A stretch of 64,000 nucleotides of DNA from Desulfatitalea tepidiphila (GCF_001293685.1 NZ_BCAG01000003.1:930001-994000); one strand, 5' to 3'; shown: positions 8,243 to 17,040, counted from the stretch's first letter. Numbers and translations are program-made. Notes: generated from the sequence alone by a model not told the origin.

Positions 8243-8250
8243 ACTTCGAT

Positions 8251-8961
8251 CTATTGATAGAAGATTCGAATCGTGCCACTTTGAGTGTGTTGCGCGACCC
8301 TTACCAAACTCATCTTCATCAACTCCAAAAGGGCCAGGAAGGTAACGATGATATCCCTTTTCCGGGGATCTTGGGGAAACATCTCCAAAAAGGCAATAGA
8401 GCCTTTTTCTTCCAGAACGGTGATGATGGCGTTCATGCGATCCTTTACCGAGATCGTTTCTGCCGATAGATCGACCGTATGCTCCTTTGAGACCTTTTGG
8501 AGAATACGTTGGAATGCATCTATGAGCTCGAAGAGTCCGACTTGAATCAAATCCTGGTCATCTTTGAGAAAATCAACGGACTTGGTGCGTCGTGTGAAAA
8601 TTTTGTCGCCGAGCATATTTCGGTTGGCCAGTTCTTCGGCTGCGGATTTGATTTGCAGATATTCCGCCAAAGGGCGGACGATCTCCATGCGTGGGTCCTC
8701 CTCCTCCTCTTCGGAACCGTGAGAAGGAAGCAGCATGCGTGATTTGATCTGTGCAAGGGTAGAGGCCATCACCAGAAAGTCACCGACATTATCGATATTC
8801 AAAAGCTGCATCCATTCCAGATGGGCCAAGTATTGTTCGGTGATCAGGGCAACCGGGATGTCGTAAATATCGACTTCATTCTTCTTGATCAAATGCACCA
8901 GAAGGTCCATCGGTCCTTCGAAGACATTTTCAAGTTTTACTTTATAATCGGATTCGACCAT
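8251..8961 (-). CDS. scpA: Segregation and condensation protein A
   Basis: Kleisin subunit bridging the Smc heads. It starts MVESDYKVKLENVFEGPMDL, with the family core FEGPMDLLVHLIKKNEVDIYDIP-type motif, then FLVMASTLAQIKSRMLLP, an acidic linker and a C-terminal winged helix (DIIVTFLALLELMKMSLVRV). The frame is open to 9009, but the ATG at 8961 has GGAAACGGA just upstream and matches family N-termini. It is followed by scpB after 8 nt. Smc itself is not in the window. Confidence 0.96.
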   Translation of the reverse strand: MVESDYKVKLENVFEGPMDLLVHLIKKNEVDIYDIPVALITEQYLAHLEWMQLLNIDNVGDFLVMASTLAQIKSRMLLPSHGSEEEEEDPRMEIVRPLAEYLQIKSAAEELANRNMLGDKIFTRRTKSVDFLKDDQDLIQVGLFELIDAFQRILQKVSKEHTVDLSAETISVKDRMNAIITVLEEKGSIAFLEMFPQDPRKRDIIVTFLALLELMKMSLVRVAQHTQSGTIRIFYQ

Positions 8962-9090
8962 GGTTGTCCGTTTCCACCCACAGCGGGGGATCCATCTGGG
9001 CTTGAACACTTATCAAAATTTAATTTTGTACTGTTTCAAAGAGTTGGAATCAAGAAAATTGTTTATGAGTTGGTCGATATCGGTGCCACC

Positions 9091-11799
9091 TCAATGGACA
9101 TTCGTGTGATCTGTGATGATCTGTTTGACAAATTCGATTTCATCGGTGCGGGTTTCAACCTGCTTATTGATTTTCGCATCCAATAGCTTGTCGAGTATCT
9201 TGCTGAATAGGGGGCCGGGGCGTAGTCCCATGTCGATGAGGTCTTTTCCTCCGACGGCGGGTGCGATGTTGCGCAGGTGGTTATAATATCGAGAAATCGC
9301 CTTCTTCACGGGTTTCATGTCAGTCACGGCCATCATGTAAAGAATCAACTCTGTTTTGAATCCCTTGAGGAGATGGTACAGGTCGCTATCGGTATCGGGT
9401 AGTCGCATTTCCATCTGGTTCAGACAATTTTGGGCAACAAATCGGTCTTTACAGACGAGTCGTTCATATTTCGGAGCCAGTTCGAATCTCTTGCAAATCT
9501 TTTGCGATTCATCCTGGTCAAATGAATGGATCAGCGCCATGAAAAAAACGGTCCATCGCAGATAGGTGCTGCCGGTGAATAGCAAATCGTGCCAGGCAAT
9601 GGCACTCGCCACAGCATTGAGCATGTCGATAAGCTCTTTGTCGAGGACGATCGTGGGATGGATGACTTTAAGGAGGTCGAAATCCTGCATCCTGACCAGG
9701 GATGGTATGGGGTTTTCCTCTTCCAGGATCAAGCGAATTTCGGTAAACACGCGGCGGCCGCTCAAGCGCTCAAAAAAATCCATTTTTACGGCATTTTCAA
9801 TCAGACTCGCCGTCAATTTTCCAATAGCGAAATCAAAACGCTGCTCAAATCGGATCGCTCTGAAAACCCGGGTTGGGTCCTCGACGAAACTCAGGTTGTG
9901 CAATACCCGGATCGCTTTGTTTTTTAGATCTTTCTGAGCCGAAAAAAAATCGATGAGTTGGCCGAATTTTTCGGGTGTGAGCTGTATCGCCAGGGTGTTA
10001 ATCGTAAAATCGCGCCGAAACAGATCCAATTTGATCGAACTCATCTCAACATCAGGCAAAGCGGCCGGCGAGCGATAGTATTCCAGTCGGGCGGTAGCCA
10101 CGTCGATTTTAAATCCATCTGGAAAGATGAGCACCGCCGTACCAAAAGCTTTGTGCGCATGAATACGCGTTTTGTTCTGATCGGCAAACGCCTTCGCAAA
10201 AGCGATTCCATCGCCTTCGACGACAATGTCGATGTCCTCGTTGGAACGATAAAGAAATAGGTCTCGGACGAAGCCGCCGACCACATAAGCCGAATAGTTT
10301 AACTGTTGGGCGACTCGTCCAATATCTTTCAGCAGTTGAATGACCCGACGGGACAGTCGCTCCCGCATGAAATTGGCGACGTTTCGAGAATGCCGCTGGG
10401 ATGCCTGCTGGAATGTATCTTGATGCCGTTCTTTACCGCTGCGATGTTGCTGTACCAGCATATTGAGCAGATCGGTCCGGGTAATCACCCCGACAATCTT
10501 GTCTCCTTCCATGACAGGCAAAACACGTTGTTTGTTTCCGATGATCTTTTCCTGCACCTCTGACAATTCGGCCTGAGGGGAAACAGTGAGAAGTTCAGTG
10601 TTCATGTAATCCTGGACCGGCACTTGACCGAGGTGGTGAAAGATGGCCTTTTCGATGACCTGTCGCGTGATATAACCCACGAGTCGGCGCTTACCGTCTG
10701 ACTCGGAAGTGACCAGCAGCGCATTGATATTGTATCTTGTCAGGGTCGTATTGGCTTCTGCGCAACTGATCCCCACGTCCACCGAGATGGGCGGTGCAGA
10801 CATCAGGTGGCTGGCCATACGTTGAGCTCTGACCCTCTGGTTGAGCTCTTTGAACAACGATTGTTCGACCTGAGTCAAGGTTTGGCCCTTTATCGCCGCT
10901 GAAGCGGCATACGGATGGCCACCACCGCCCAAGGCAGTGATGATGTCCCCGACATCCACCTCCTCGGTGCGACTGCGTGCAACGACGTATACCTTGTTTT
11001 CCATCATGGCCAGAGCGAAAACGGCGTTGATATCCTCCATTTTTATCATTTTATGGATCAAAAAAGCGAAATCCGGCAGGTAGTGTTCGAAAGTCGCTGT
11101 AGTGACAACGATTTCGATGCCGTTGATGACATAGCGGGTCGCGGCTTGAATCAAATCGTTCAGATATTGGATCTGTTCAGGGCTGATTTCACGTGCAATG
11201 AGATTGGCGATGACGTTTATATTGGCGCCCTGGGATACGAGAAAGGCGGCGGCCTTTAAATCTTCGGCGGTCGTCGAAGGAAATGTAAAGGCGCCCGTGT
11301 CTTCATAGATCCCCAGGCATATGATGGTGGCCTCTTCGGCGGTCAGGCTTTTATTTTGCGCCTGTATCAGTTCTGTGAGAATTGTGGCTGTTGCGCCGGT
11401 TATTCGATGGACCTCGTGCTGGCCGAAGATATCTTCGTCTTTGATGGGGTGATGGTCGTAGATATGAATTTCCAACCCGGGATTGTGAAGAATTTCGGCC
11501 AATTTGCCAATGCGGTCGGCACTGCGGGTATCGACCAGTACCAATCGCTTTACCTTTTTTAAATCTAAGTCTTTGATCTCTGCCAGATTGTACAGGTAGA
11601 CCATGGATTGAATAAAAAAGTTGCGCAAGTTCTTCTCTTGGGATCCGGGAAAAACGACTAGTGCACCCGGGTACAGCTTTTGTGCTGCCAGCATGGATGC
11701 CATGGCATCGAAGTCGGCGTTAATATGGGTGGTAATGATCGTTAGGTCATTATCCGCCAGTAAGGGATCAAAACTCGTAACGGGGTTGGGTGACGACAT
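9091..11799 (-). CDS. tRNA nucleotidyltransferase/poly(A) polymerase with N-terminal DHH and CBS domains
   Basis: A 902-residue fusion. Residues about 1-315 are a DHH/DHHA1 phosphoesterase resembling NrnA (HINADFDAMASML, DTRSADRIG, YDHHP, GGGGHPYAASAAI). Residues about 325-450 are a CBS pair. Residues about 480-902 are a class II CCA/poly(A) polymerase head and body: GGFVRDLFL and the catalytic EDIDIVVEGD, RRDFTINTLA, then EDPTRVFRAIRFEQRF. It probably repairs or completes tRNA 3' ends; relatives may add only CC or only A, and this cannot be told by eye. Start ATG at 11799 has GAGGAA 4-5 nt upstream. It stands alone between scpA and the pil genes. Confidence 0.92.
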   Translation of the reverse strand: MSSPNPVTSFDPLLADNDLTIITTHINADFDAMASMLAAQKLYPGALVVFPGSQEKNLRNFFIQSMVYLYNLAEIKDLDLKKVKRLVLVDTRSADRIGKLAEILHNPGLEIHIYDHHPIKDEDIFGQHEVHRITGATATILTELIQAQNKSLTAEEATIICLGIYEDTGAFTFPSTTAEDLKAAAFLVSQGANINVIANLIAREISPEQIQYLNDLIQAATRYVINGIEIVVTTATFEHYLPDFAFLIHKMIKMEDINAVFALAMMENKVYVVARSRTEEVDVGDIITALGGGGHPYAASAAIKGQTLTQVEQSLFKELNQRVRAQRMASHLMSAPPISVDVGISCAEANTTLTRYNINALLVTSESDGKRRLVGYITRQVIEKAIFHHLGQVPVQDYMNTELLTVSPQAELSEVQEKIIGNKQRVLPVMEGDKIVGVITRTDLLNMLVQQHRSGKERHQDTFQQASQRHSRNVANFMRERLSRRVIQLLKDIGRVAQQLNYSAYVVGGFVRDLFLYRSNEDIDIVVEGDGIAFAKAFADQNKTRIHAHKAFGTAVLIFPDGFKIDVATARLEYYRSPAALPDVEMSSIKLDLFRRDFTINTLAIQLTPEKFGQLIDFFSAQKDLKNKAIRVLHNLSFVEDPTRVFRAIRFEQRFDFAIGKLTASLIENAVKMDFFERLSGRRVFTEIRLILEEENPIPSLVRMQDFDLLKVIHPTIVLDKELIDMLNAVASAIAWHDLLFTGSTYLRWTVFFMALIHSFDQDESQKICKRFELAPKYERLVCKDRFVAQNCLNQMEMRLPDTDSDLYHLLKGFKTELILYMMAVTDMKPVKKAISRYYNHLRNIAPAVGGKDLIDMGLRPGPLFSKILDKLLDAKINKQVETRTDEIEFVKQIITDHTNVH

Positions 11800-12238
11800 G
11801 GATTCCTCATATTTTTAAATGGTTCTATAGTTTTTACATTTACATATACGAGTCCTTTTGGCAAGCACTACCCATATATCATGCTGTCTTCTGGCGGTCG
11901 TGCGTCGATCCACTCCGGACGATTACCCAGTTTAGATTATGGGATGATATAATTTTATTGGTATCGGATTTGCATGATATTTCGCAATTCGGTTTGCAGA
12001 AGCGTATAAAATGCTGTGAAATAAATGTGTTGTTGTTTAAACGAGTTTATGGTAGCAAAATTATGAACAAAATCAGGCTATGCGAGTTGCCGACAAGGCA
12101 GAATCGCAGGAGAGGGATAGCGGGCCGAATGGTTGGGTTAGGTGTTGTGTCGGTTTTTCGACGGTGGCGAATCTAAGAGGGCAAGTCCATATTTCCCTTT
12201 TTTAGCTTGAAACTGCACTGATAGCTTTGGAGAGTCCT
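11800..12238. other. Intergenic region upstream of pilC and of the tRNA nucleotidyltransferase
   Basis: About 440 nt between divergent genes. No convincing coding sequence: a 128-codon plus-strand open frame here lacks a ribosome site and family features. The only element I can support is an extended -10 promoter-like TGATATAAT at 11945-11953. A+T content is visibly higher than in the neighbouring genes. Confidence 0.5.
11945..11953 (+). promoter_or_regulatory. Extended -10 promoter-like element ahead of pilC
   Basis: TG-A-TATAAT, a perfect -10 hexamer with the TGn extension; no good -35 is seen 17 nt upstream, as is common for extended -10 promoters. It would start transcription near 11960, some 280 nt before pilC. 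Confidence 0.35.
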
Positions 12239-13451
12239 ATGCCGGTTTTTTTGTGGGAAGGAAGGAATCGAAACAACCAGATTCAAAAAGGGGAGCTGGA
12301 GGCCGTCAGTGCCGAGGCGGTCCGGGCGCATTTAAATCGAATTCGAATTTCCCCGACCAAAGTCAAGAAAAAGCCCAAAGATCTATTCGAGAATGTCGCT
12401 TTTCTTCAGCCCAAGGTCAAAGAGAAGGACATCATCATCTTTTCGCGTCAATTTTCCACCATGATCGATGCCGGTCTGCCCATCATTCAGTGCATGGACA
12501 TCCTGCAATCACAGCAGGAAAATCCGACGTTTAAAAAAATGTTAAAGGAGATCAAGGAGTCGGTCGAGAGCGGGGCCACCCTGGCCGATTCTTTGAAGCG
12601 ATATCCCAAGCATTTTGATAACCTTTTCGTCAACATGGTGGCCGCGGGTGAGGCAGGCGGTATTCTCGATATCATTTTAAAGCGGCTGTCCGGTTATATG
12701 GAGAAGGCGGCAGCGCTGAAGCGCAAAGTAAAGGGGGCCATGGTCTACCCGGCCATCACCATTTCCGTGGCCATCATCGTCGTTGCCATTATTCTGGTTT
12801 TTTGTCATTCCCGTTTTTCAGGAGATGTTTGCCGATTTTGGATCGGCGCTACCAGCGCCGACGCTCATCGTGATCGCCATCAGTGAATTCGTAAAATCCA
12901 AAATCCACTACATCATCGGCGCGGTCATTCTTTTTGCCCTCGCATTCAGGCAGTATTACAAGACCAGTAAAGGGCGATTGGTCGTGGATGCAGTGATGCT
13001 TAAATTGCCCGTATTCGGGATTCTATTGCGCAAAGTGGCGGTCGCCAAATTTACGCGTACCATGGGGACCATGCTGGGCAGCGGTGTGGCCATTCTGGAC
13101 GCATTGGATATCGTCGCAAAAACGTCGGGCAATAAAGTAGTTGAGAATGCCATTTATTCGGTTCGGACCGGGATTGCCGAAGGTCGCACAATGGCCGATC
13201 CGTTGCAGGCCAGCGGGGTTTTTCCTGCCATGGTGTGCCAGATGATCGCCGTTGGTGAATCCACCGGTGCTTTGGATGCCATGTTGGAGAAAATTGCTGA
13301 TTTTTATGATGAAGAGGTCGACCAGGCTGTTGAAAATCTGACTGCCATGATCGAGCCGATGATGATTGTGTTTCTGGGGGTCGTCATCGGTGGTTTGATT
13401 GTAGCTATGTATCTCCCAATCTTCAAGATGGCAGGCGCAGTCGGAGGGTAA
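12239..13451 (+). pseudogene. pilC: Type IV pilus inner-membrane platform protein PilC, split by a one-base frameshift
   Basis: PilC/GspF-family platform protein that anchors the pilus assembly and retraction motors. The 5' part (12239-12886 frame) gives MPVFLWEGRNRNN through two-helix GspF domain 1 (SRQFSTMIDAGLPI, VAAGEAGGILD) up to VVAIILVF; the 3' part (frame of 12783-13451) resumes with FVIPVFQEMFADFG and contains the second GspF domain (FTRTMGTMLGSGV, IAVGESTGALD) and last membrane helix. Removing one T from the six Ts at 12798-12803 joins them into one normal PilC of about 403 residues. It may be a real mutation or a homopolymer sequencing error. Start ATG 12239 has GGAGAG 6 nt upstream. 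pilS follows; pilB and pilT are not adjacent. Confidence 0.9.
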
Positions 13452-13593
13452 TCTTCTTCTGTTTAGTTTCACCAAAAATGAGTCGGCACTCCCGAAGATC
13501 AAGGTGAAAGTAATTCATCAAGATTTTGGCGGAACATGGTAAAGTTCCAAAAGGGATCGGGTTTAACTTCTTCATAAATGGATCTATATTTTT

Positions 13594-14910
13594 TTGGTTC
13601 AATTTCAATCAGCTAACTCGCCAAGTAAAGCGATTAGCGTTCATATTCATCCAAAGCTTCGATGGCTGATGCTCGCGCGGGTGCTGTTCACCGCATTGCT
13701 TCTGGGCGCAACCATCATTTTTCAGTCCCGACTTGGCAGCACGACCAATCCCTTGGTAGGGCTGATTTATGTCCTCATTGCCGCGATTTTCGTGCTCTCC
13801 CTGATATATGCGGCGTTATTCCCGAAGATCACACGACATGAACTGTTCGCTTTCATTCAAATTGCGATCGACTCTTTTATAGTATCGCTTATCGTCTTGA
13901 TTACTGGCGGATTTTTCAGCTTGTTCACTTTTCTTTACCTGGTGGTCATTATTTATGCCAGCATGATCCTTTATCTGCGAGGGGGCCTATTGATCGCTAT
14001 CTTCAGCAGTATTCAATATGCTGCTCTTGTCATAGCACAATTTACAGAGGTAGCCCCCTGCCTCGCAGCCGTGGCAGATGGTTCGCCGGGTCGCTTGGAT
14101 GGCCTTTATGTCACCTATAAAATTTTGATCACGACCGCTGCCGGTTTCGCAGTCGCAGTTTTGAGTGGAATGTTGACCGAACAAAACCGCAAAACACAAA
14201 AAGAGCTGACAACCATGGAAGCCCATCTAAAACGGGTTGAGAAGATGGCGTACATGGGAGAGATGGCAGCCGGCTTGGCCCATGAGATCAAAAATCCGTT
14301 GGCATCTCTGGTGGGTTCAATCCAAATTCTCAAGGAGGATTTGAGATATAATCCCGACCACGAACGCCTGATGGACATCGTACTGCGTGAGACTGACAGG
14401 TTGGGAACCCTGGTCAACGATTTTTTGTTTTTTGCCAGACCGCCTGCAGGAAAACCTGAGATCCTGGACCTGGAGGAGGCCATATGCGATATCGTACAAC
14501 TCTTTGAAAAGGACACTCACCACGCCAGGCATGTCGAGATCAAGCAGACCCTATCCCCCGGTATCCGGGTGCTGATGGATTCCGCTCACCTGCGTCAAAT
14601 TATATGGAATTTGTTGTTGAATGCGGCTGAAGCCGTATCGGAGGATGGTCGGATCGAAATTCACGCCGTGGCCATCAAGAACAACGAGGTGAGCGTCCAC
14701 GTCATCGACAATGGATGCGGTATCGCGGACAATGTGATACAGACCATTTTCGATCCTTTTTTCACAACCAAATCTGAAGGGACTGGGCTGGGGCTGTCTA
14801 TTGTCCATCGTATCCTGGAAGCCTATGACAGCCGTCTTCAGGTTCAGTCGGAACTTGGTAAGGGCACAACTTTCTCCTTTACGCTAAAACGATCCGGCAA
14901 GGTCCATTGA
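13594..14910 (+). CDS. pilS: Membrane sensor histidine kinase, PilS type
   Basis: Two-component sensor expected to act with a sigma-54 activator of the PilR type to control pilus genes. About six hydrophobic helices fill residues 25-200, as in PilS; then HisKA with phospho-acceptor His230 in AAGLAHEIKNPLASL, and HATPase motifs NLLLNAAEAV, VIDNGCGI, FDPFFTTKSEGTGLGLSIV. The frame has no good ATG start; the TTG at 13594 is used and lacks a strong ribosome site, so the N-terminus is uncertain. It follows pilC by about 140 nt. A pilR gene is missing downstream, but a sigma-54 promoter is found 255 nt after its stop. Confidence 0.88.
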   Translation: MVQFQSANSPSKAISVHIHPKLRWLMLARVLFTALLLGATIIFQSRLGSTTNPLVGLIYVLIAAIFVLSLIYAALFPKITRHELFAFIQIAIDSFIVSLIVLITGGFFSLFTFLYLVVIIYASMILYLRGGLLIAIFSSIQYAALVIAQFTEVAPCLAAVADGSPGRLDGLYVTYKILITTAAGFAVAVLSGMLTEQNRKTQKELTTMEAHLKRVEKMAYMGEMAAGLAHEIKNPLASLVGSIQILKEDLRYNPDHERLMDIVLRETDRLGTLVNDFLFFARPPAGKPEILDLEEAICDIVQLFEKDTHHARHVEIKQTLSPGIRVLMDSAHLRQIIWNLLLNAAEAVSEDGRIEIHAVAIKNNEVSVHVIDNGCGIADNVIQTIFDPFFTTKSEGTGLGLSIVHRILEAYDSRLQVQSELGKGTTFSFTLKRSGKVH

Positions 14911-15165
14911 CCTCATTAACAGAACCCACCTGGACGTGACCTGAAGGACCGTAACCGGGTCCATTCTTCCGACTTCTTCCCCTTCCAGTTGTGATATCCA
15001 GCAAGGGAAAATTGAAAAATAACGTATTCGTTTGTGCACTTTCAGTGTTTGTATTTTTATACTTTCCACATGCTGTCTTTTTCTCTTTTCTGACCCATGG
15101 TTTGTATCAGACTCAAAATTGCTGGAAAATTCAACTGTTATTGCAATATAAAACTCCGTTGTGGA
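14911..15165. other. Non-coding region between pilS and the sigma-54 promoter
   Basis: About 255 nt with no gene I can support. A 60-codon plus-strand frame (14991-15173) is hydrophobic but lacks a ribosome site and runs into the promoter. As sigma-54 activators bind 80-200 nt upstream of -24/-12 elements, this stretch is the expected place for an enhancer site; I cannot point to a clear palindrome. Confidence 0.5.
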
Positions 15166-15181
15166 TGGCATAGCTTTTGCT
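15166..15181 (+). promoter_or_regulatory. Sigma-54 (RpoN) promoter
   Basis: The 16 bases TGGCATAGCTTTTGCT match the -24/-12 consensus TGGCAYRNNNNTTGCW at every specified position, with correct GG-to-GC spacing. Start of transcription is expected near 15193, about 30 nt before the c-di-GMP riboswitch and 180 nt before the surface-protein gene. Confidence 0.85.
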
Positions 15182-15224
15182 TTTATGGCTGATAAATCGA
15201 TCCACCATTGCTCTCTAACTTTTA

Positions 15225-15316
15225 GCTCGAAAAAGGCAAATCATTCGAAAGAATGAGACGCAAAGCCACTGGCCTAAGTCCTGACCCATCGGGATATGGT
15301 AGCAGGGTTGCCGGGC
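15225..15316 (+). promoter_or_regulatory. Cyclic di-GMP-I (GEMM) riboswitch
   Basis: Matches the GEMM-I aptamer closely: GGCAAA (15235-15240), hairpin CATTC-GAAA-GAATG with its GNRA loop (15242-15255), the invariant GACGCAAAGCC (15257-15267), GGCCTAAG (15271-15278) and the receptor arm GGTAGCAGGGTTGCC (15298-15312). GCTCG at 15225-15229 can pair with CGGGC at 15312-15316 to close the aptamer. It lies in the leader made from the sigma-54 promoter and upstream of the surface-protein start. No T-run terminator follows, so control is more likely at translation (see 15342-15370). Confidence 0.93.
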
Positions 15317-15341
15317 GAAGGCGACATCTCCTGATTCACCG

Positions 15342-15370
15342 CCGATCGCACGGTATATGGTAATCGGGGG
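15342..15370 (+). promoter_or_regulatory. Possible Shine-Dalgarno-sequestering hairpin (riboswitch expression platform)
   Basis: CCGAT (15342-15346) is complementary to ATCGG (15363-15367), which overlaps the ribosome site GGGGG (15366-15370) five bases before the ATG at 15376. Folding this stem would hide the ribosome site, giving the aptamer something to switch. Five base pairs only; inference. Confidence 0.45.
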
Positions 15371-15375
15371 ATGCC

Positions 15376-17034
15376 ATGTTTAAAAAAAGATCGTTTTATC
15401 TCGTCAGACGTTGTCTTGCCGCTCTCCAATTTATTATTCTGACGTTGCCGCTGGCTGTTTCAGCCGCTCAAGTGACGTTGCAGTGGGATGCCAACGACCC
15501 TTCTCCAGCAGGTTATCGTCTCTATCAGCGCACATCGGGCCAATCGTATGATTATAATTCGCCCGTCTGGAGTGGTACTCTAACGACGGCTACCCTGAAT
15601 GGCTTGATAGAGGGAACCACCTATTATTATGTTGTGAGAGCTTACAGCGGAAGCGACGAGAGCGGTGATTCCAACGAGGTGCAATTCACCCCCGTTGCCA
15701 TTAATATGGATAGTGACGGTGACGGTATCGACGATGCATCGGATGCGTTCCCTAACGACTCATCTGAATGGTTGGATTCGGATGCTGACGGCATCGGTGA
15801 TAATGCAGACACGGATGACGATGGCGACGGCCTGCCTGATGCCTGGGAAGTACTTTATGGCTTAAATCCGCTATCCGATGACGCCGGTCACGATCTGGAC
15901 AACGATGGCGTTTCAAACATGGAGGAGTATCTTGCCAACAGTGATCCATCCCAGGCGCCTGCCAACCTCTCACCAGAAAAGCCGCGTCACCTGGCTCCGT
16001 ACGATGCTGAAGCATCCGTCGGTCTGACGCCCATTCTGGCCACCGAACCGTTTGCAGACCCGGACGATGATGGTCATGCCCGTAGCTGCTATCAAATCAG
16101 CACTTTTGAGGATGATTTTACCACCCTGGTTTACGAAAAGACCAGCTCAGTTCACCTGACGCAGCTGGATCTCCCCGATCTGGTTCTCGATCCGGATACG
16201 ACATATCTTTGGCGTGTCCGCTTCTACGATAGCCGCAATGGTATGTCCGAATGGTCTGACCCCACCTCATTTACGACCGTCGCTTATGGGGAGACTGGTG
16301 ATGAAAATGGTAATGGAATATTGGATGTCCAGGAGATAGATGGTTATTTGGATCTCGATCAGGACGGCAACAACGATGCACAGCAAGATGGCATGTTGGC
16401 TGTCCAATCGAACGATGCGTTCAACCCATATATCGCGATAAAAAGGGTTGACGCCAACACCCAATTGATCAGCATTGAAGCGATAAGCGGCGAGGGACTT
16501 TCCCTGGCATCCAACCACAACCAGCCGGAGTTTTTGACCGGAATCATCAATTTCAAACTCTACCTTTTGAATGGGGCCACCGAGACATCCGTTGTGGTTT
16601 ACTTCTCACAACCAGCTCCTTCAAATGCCCGGTGGTACAAATATGATCCTGACCAAGGCTGGTCGATCTACTCGGATGTGGAGTTCAGCAGTGACCGCCG
16701 ATCACTGACGCTGCACCTCGAGGATGGCGGTATCGGCGACACGGATGGCGTGCAGAATGGTGTCATCGTCGATCCCGCCGGTTTAGGCTACAGCACCCAG
16801 GTTTCCGACGATGCCTCGGGCTCGACTTCCTCGGGTTCGGGTGGGGGCGGTGGGTGCTTTATATCGACGACAATCACGGCGGAGTCGGGTCCCTCTGGAT
16901 GGGACGCGATCGCTCTTCTACTGCTTATCAGTGGGTTGGCGGCCGTGGGCGGATTTTTCTTCGCCCATCATGGTGGTCGAGGGTCTGAAGCGTCGGGGCA
17001 GAAGCCGGGATCGGAAGAGGGCACGATCCGGTAG
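15376..17034 (+). CDS. Secreted surface protein with fibronectin III, thrombospondin type 3 repeats and a C-terminal anchor
   Basis: A 552-residue exported protein. A signal peptide covers about residues 1-31 (basic start, hydrophobic core, AVSAAQ). A fibronectin type III domain (about 32-108) is followed by calcium-binding thrombospondin type 3-like repeats (DSDGDGIDD, DSDADGIGD, DTDDDGDGLPDAWE; about 111-160), a second Fn3-like domain (about 195-305), another Asp-rich linker and a choice-of-anchor U-like domain (about 355-475). The C-terminus has a Gly-rich stretch, Cys494 in GGGGCFIST, one hydrophobic helix and a basic tail: a sorting-signal layout. Adhesin or matrix role inferred, supported by control from a c-di-GMP riboswitch and sigma-54 promoter next to pil genes. 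ATG 15376 has GGGGG 5 nt upstream. Confidence 0.9.
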   Translation: MFKKRSFYLVRRCLAALQFIILTLPLAVSAAQVTLQWDANDPSPAGYRLYQRTSGQSYDYNSPVWSGTLTTATLNGLIEGTTYYYVVRAYSGSDESGDSNEVQFTPVAINMDSDGDGIDDASDAFPNDSSEWLDSDADGIGDNADTDDDGDGLPDAWEVLYGLNPLSDDAGHDLDNDGVSNMEEYLANSDPSQAPANLSPEKPRHLAPYDAEASVGLTPILATEPFADPDDDGHARSCYQISTFEDDFTTLVYEKTSSVHLTQLDLPDLVLDPDTTYLWRVRFYDSRNGMSEWSDPTSFTTVAYGETGDENGNGILDVQEIDGYLDLDQDGNNDAQQDGMLAVQSNDAFNPYIAIKRVDANTQLISIEAISGEGLSLASNHNQPEFLTGIINFKLYLLNGATETSVVVYFSQPAPSNARWYKYDPDQGWSIYSDVEFSSDRRSLTLHLEDGGIGDTDGVQNGVIVDPAGLGYSTQVSDDASGSTSSGSGGGGGCFISTTITAESGPSGWDAIALLLLISGLAAVGGFFFAHHGGRGSEASGQKPGSEEGTIR

Positions 17035-17040
17035 CAGGAC

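Noticed and set aside
11790-12176. 128-codon frame upstream of pilC
   Set aside because: Begins inside the divergent gene's start region, has no ribosome site or recognisable domain.
14991-15173. 60-codon hydrophobic frame between pilS and the surface protein
   Set aside because: No ribosome site, low-complexity codons, and it overlaps the sigma-54 promoter; judged non-coding.
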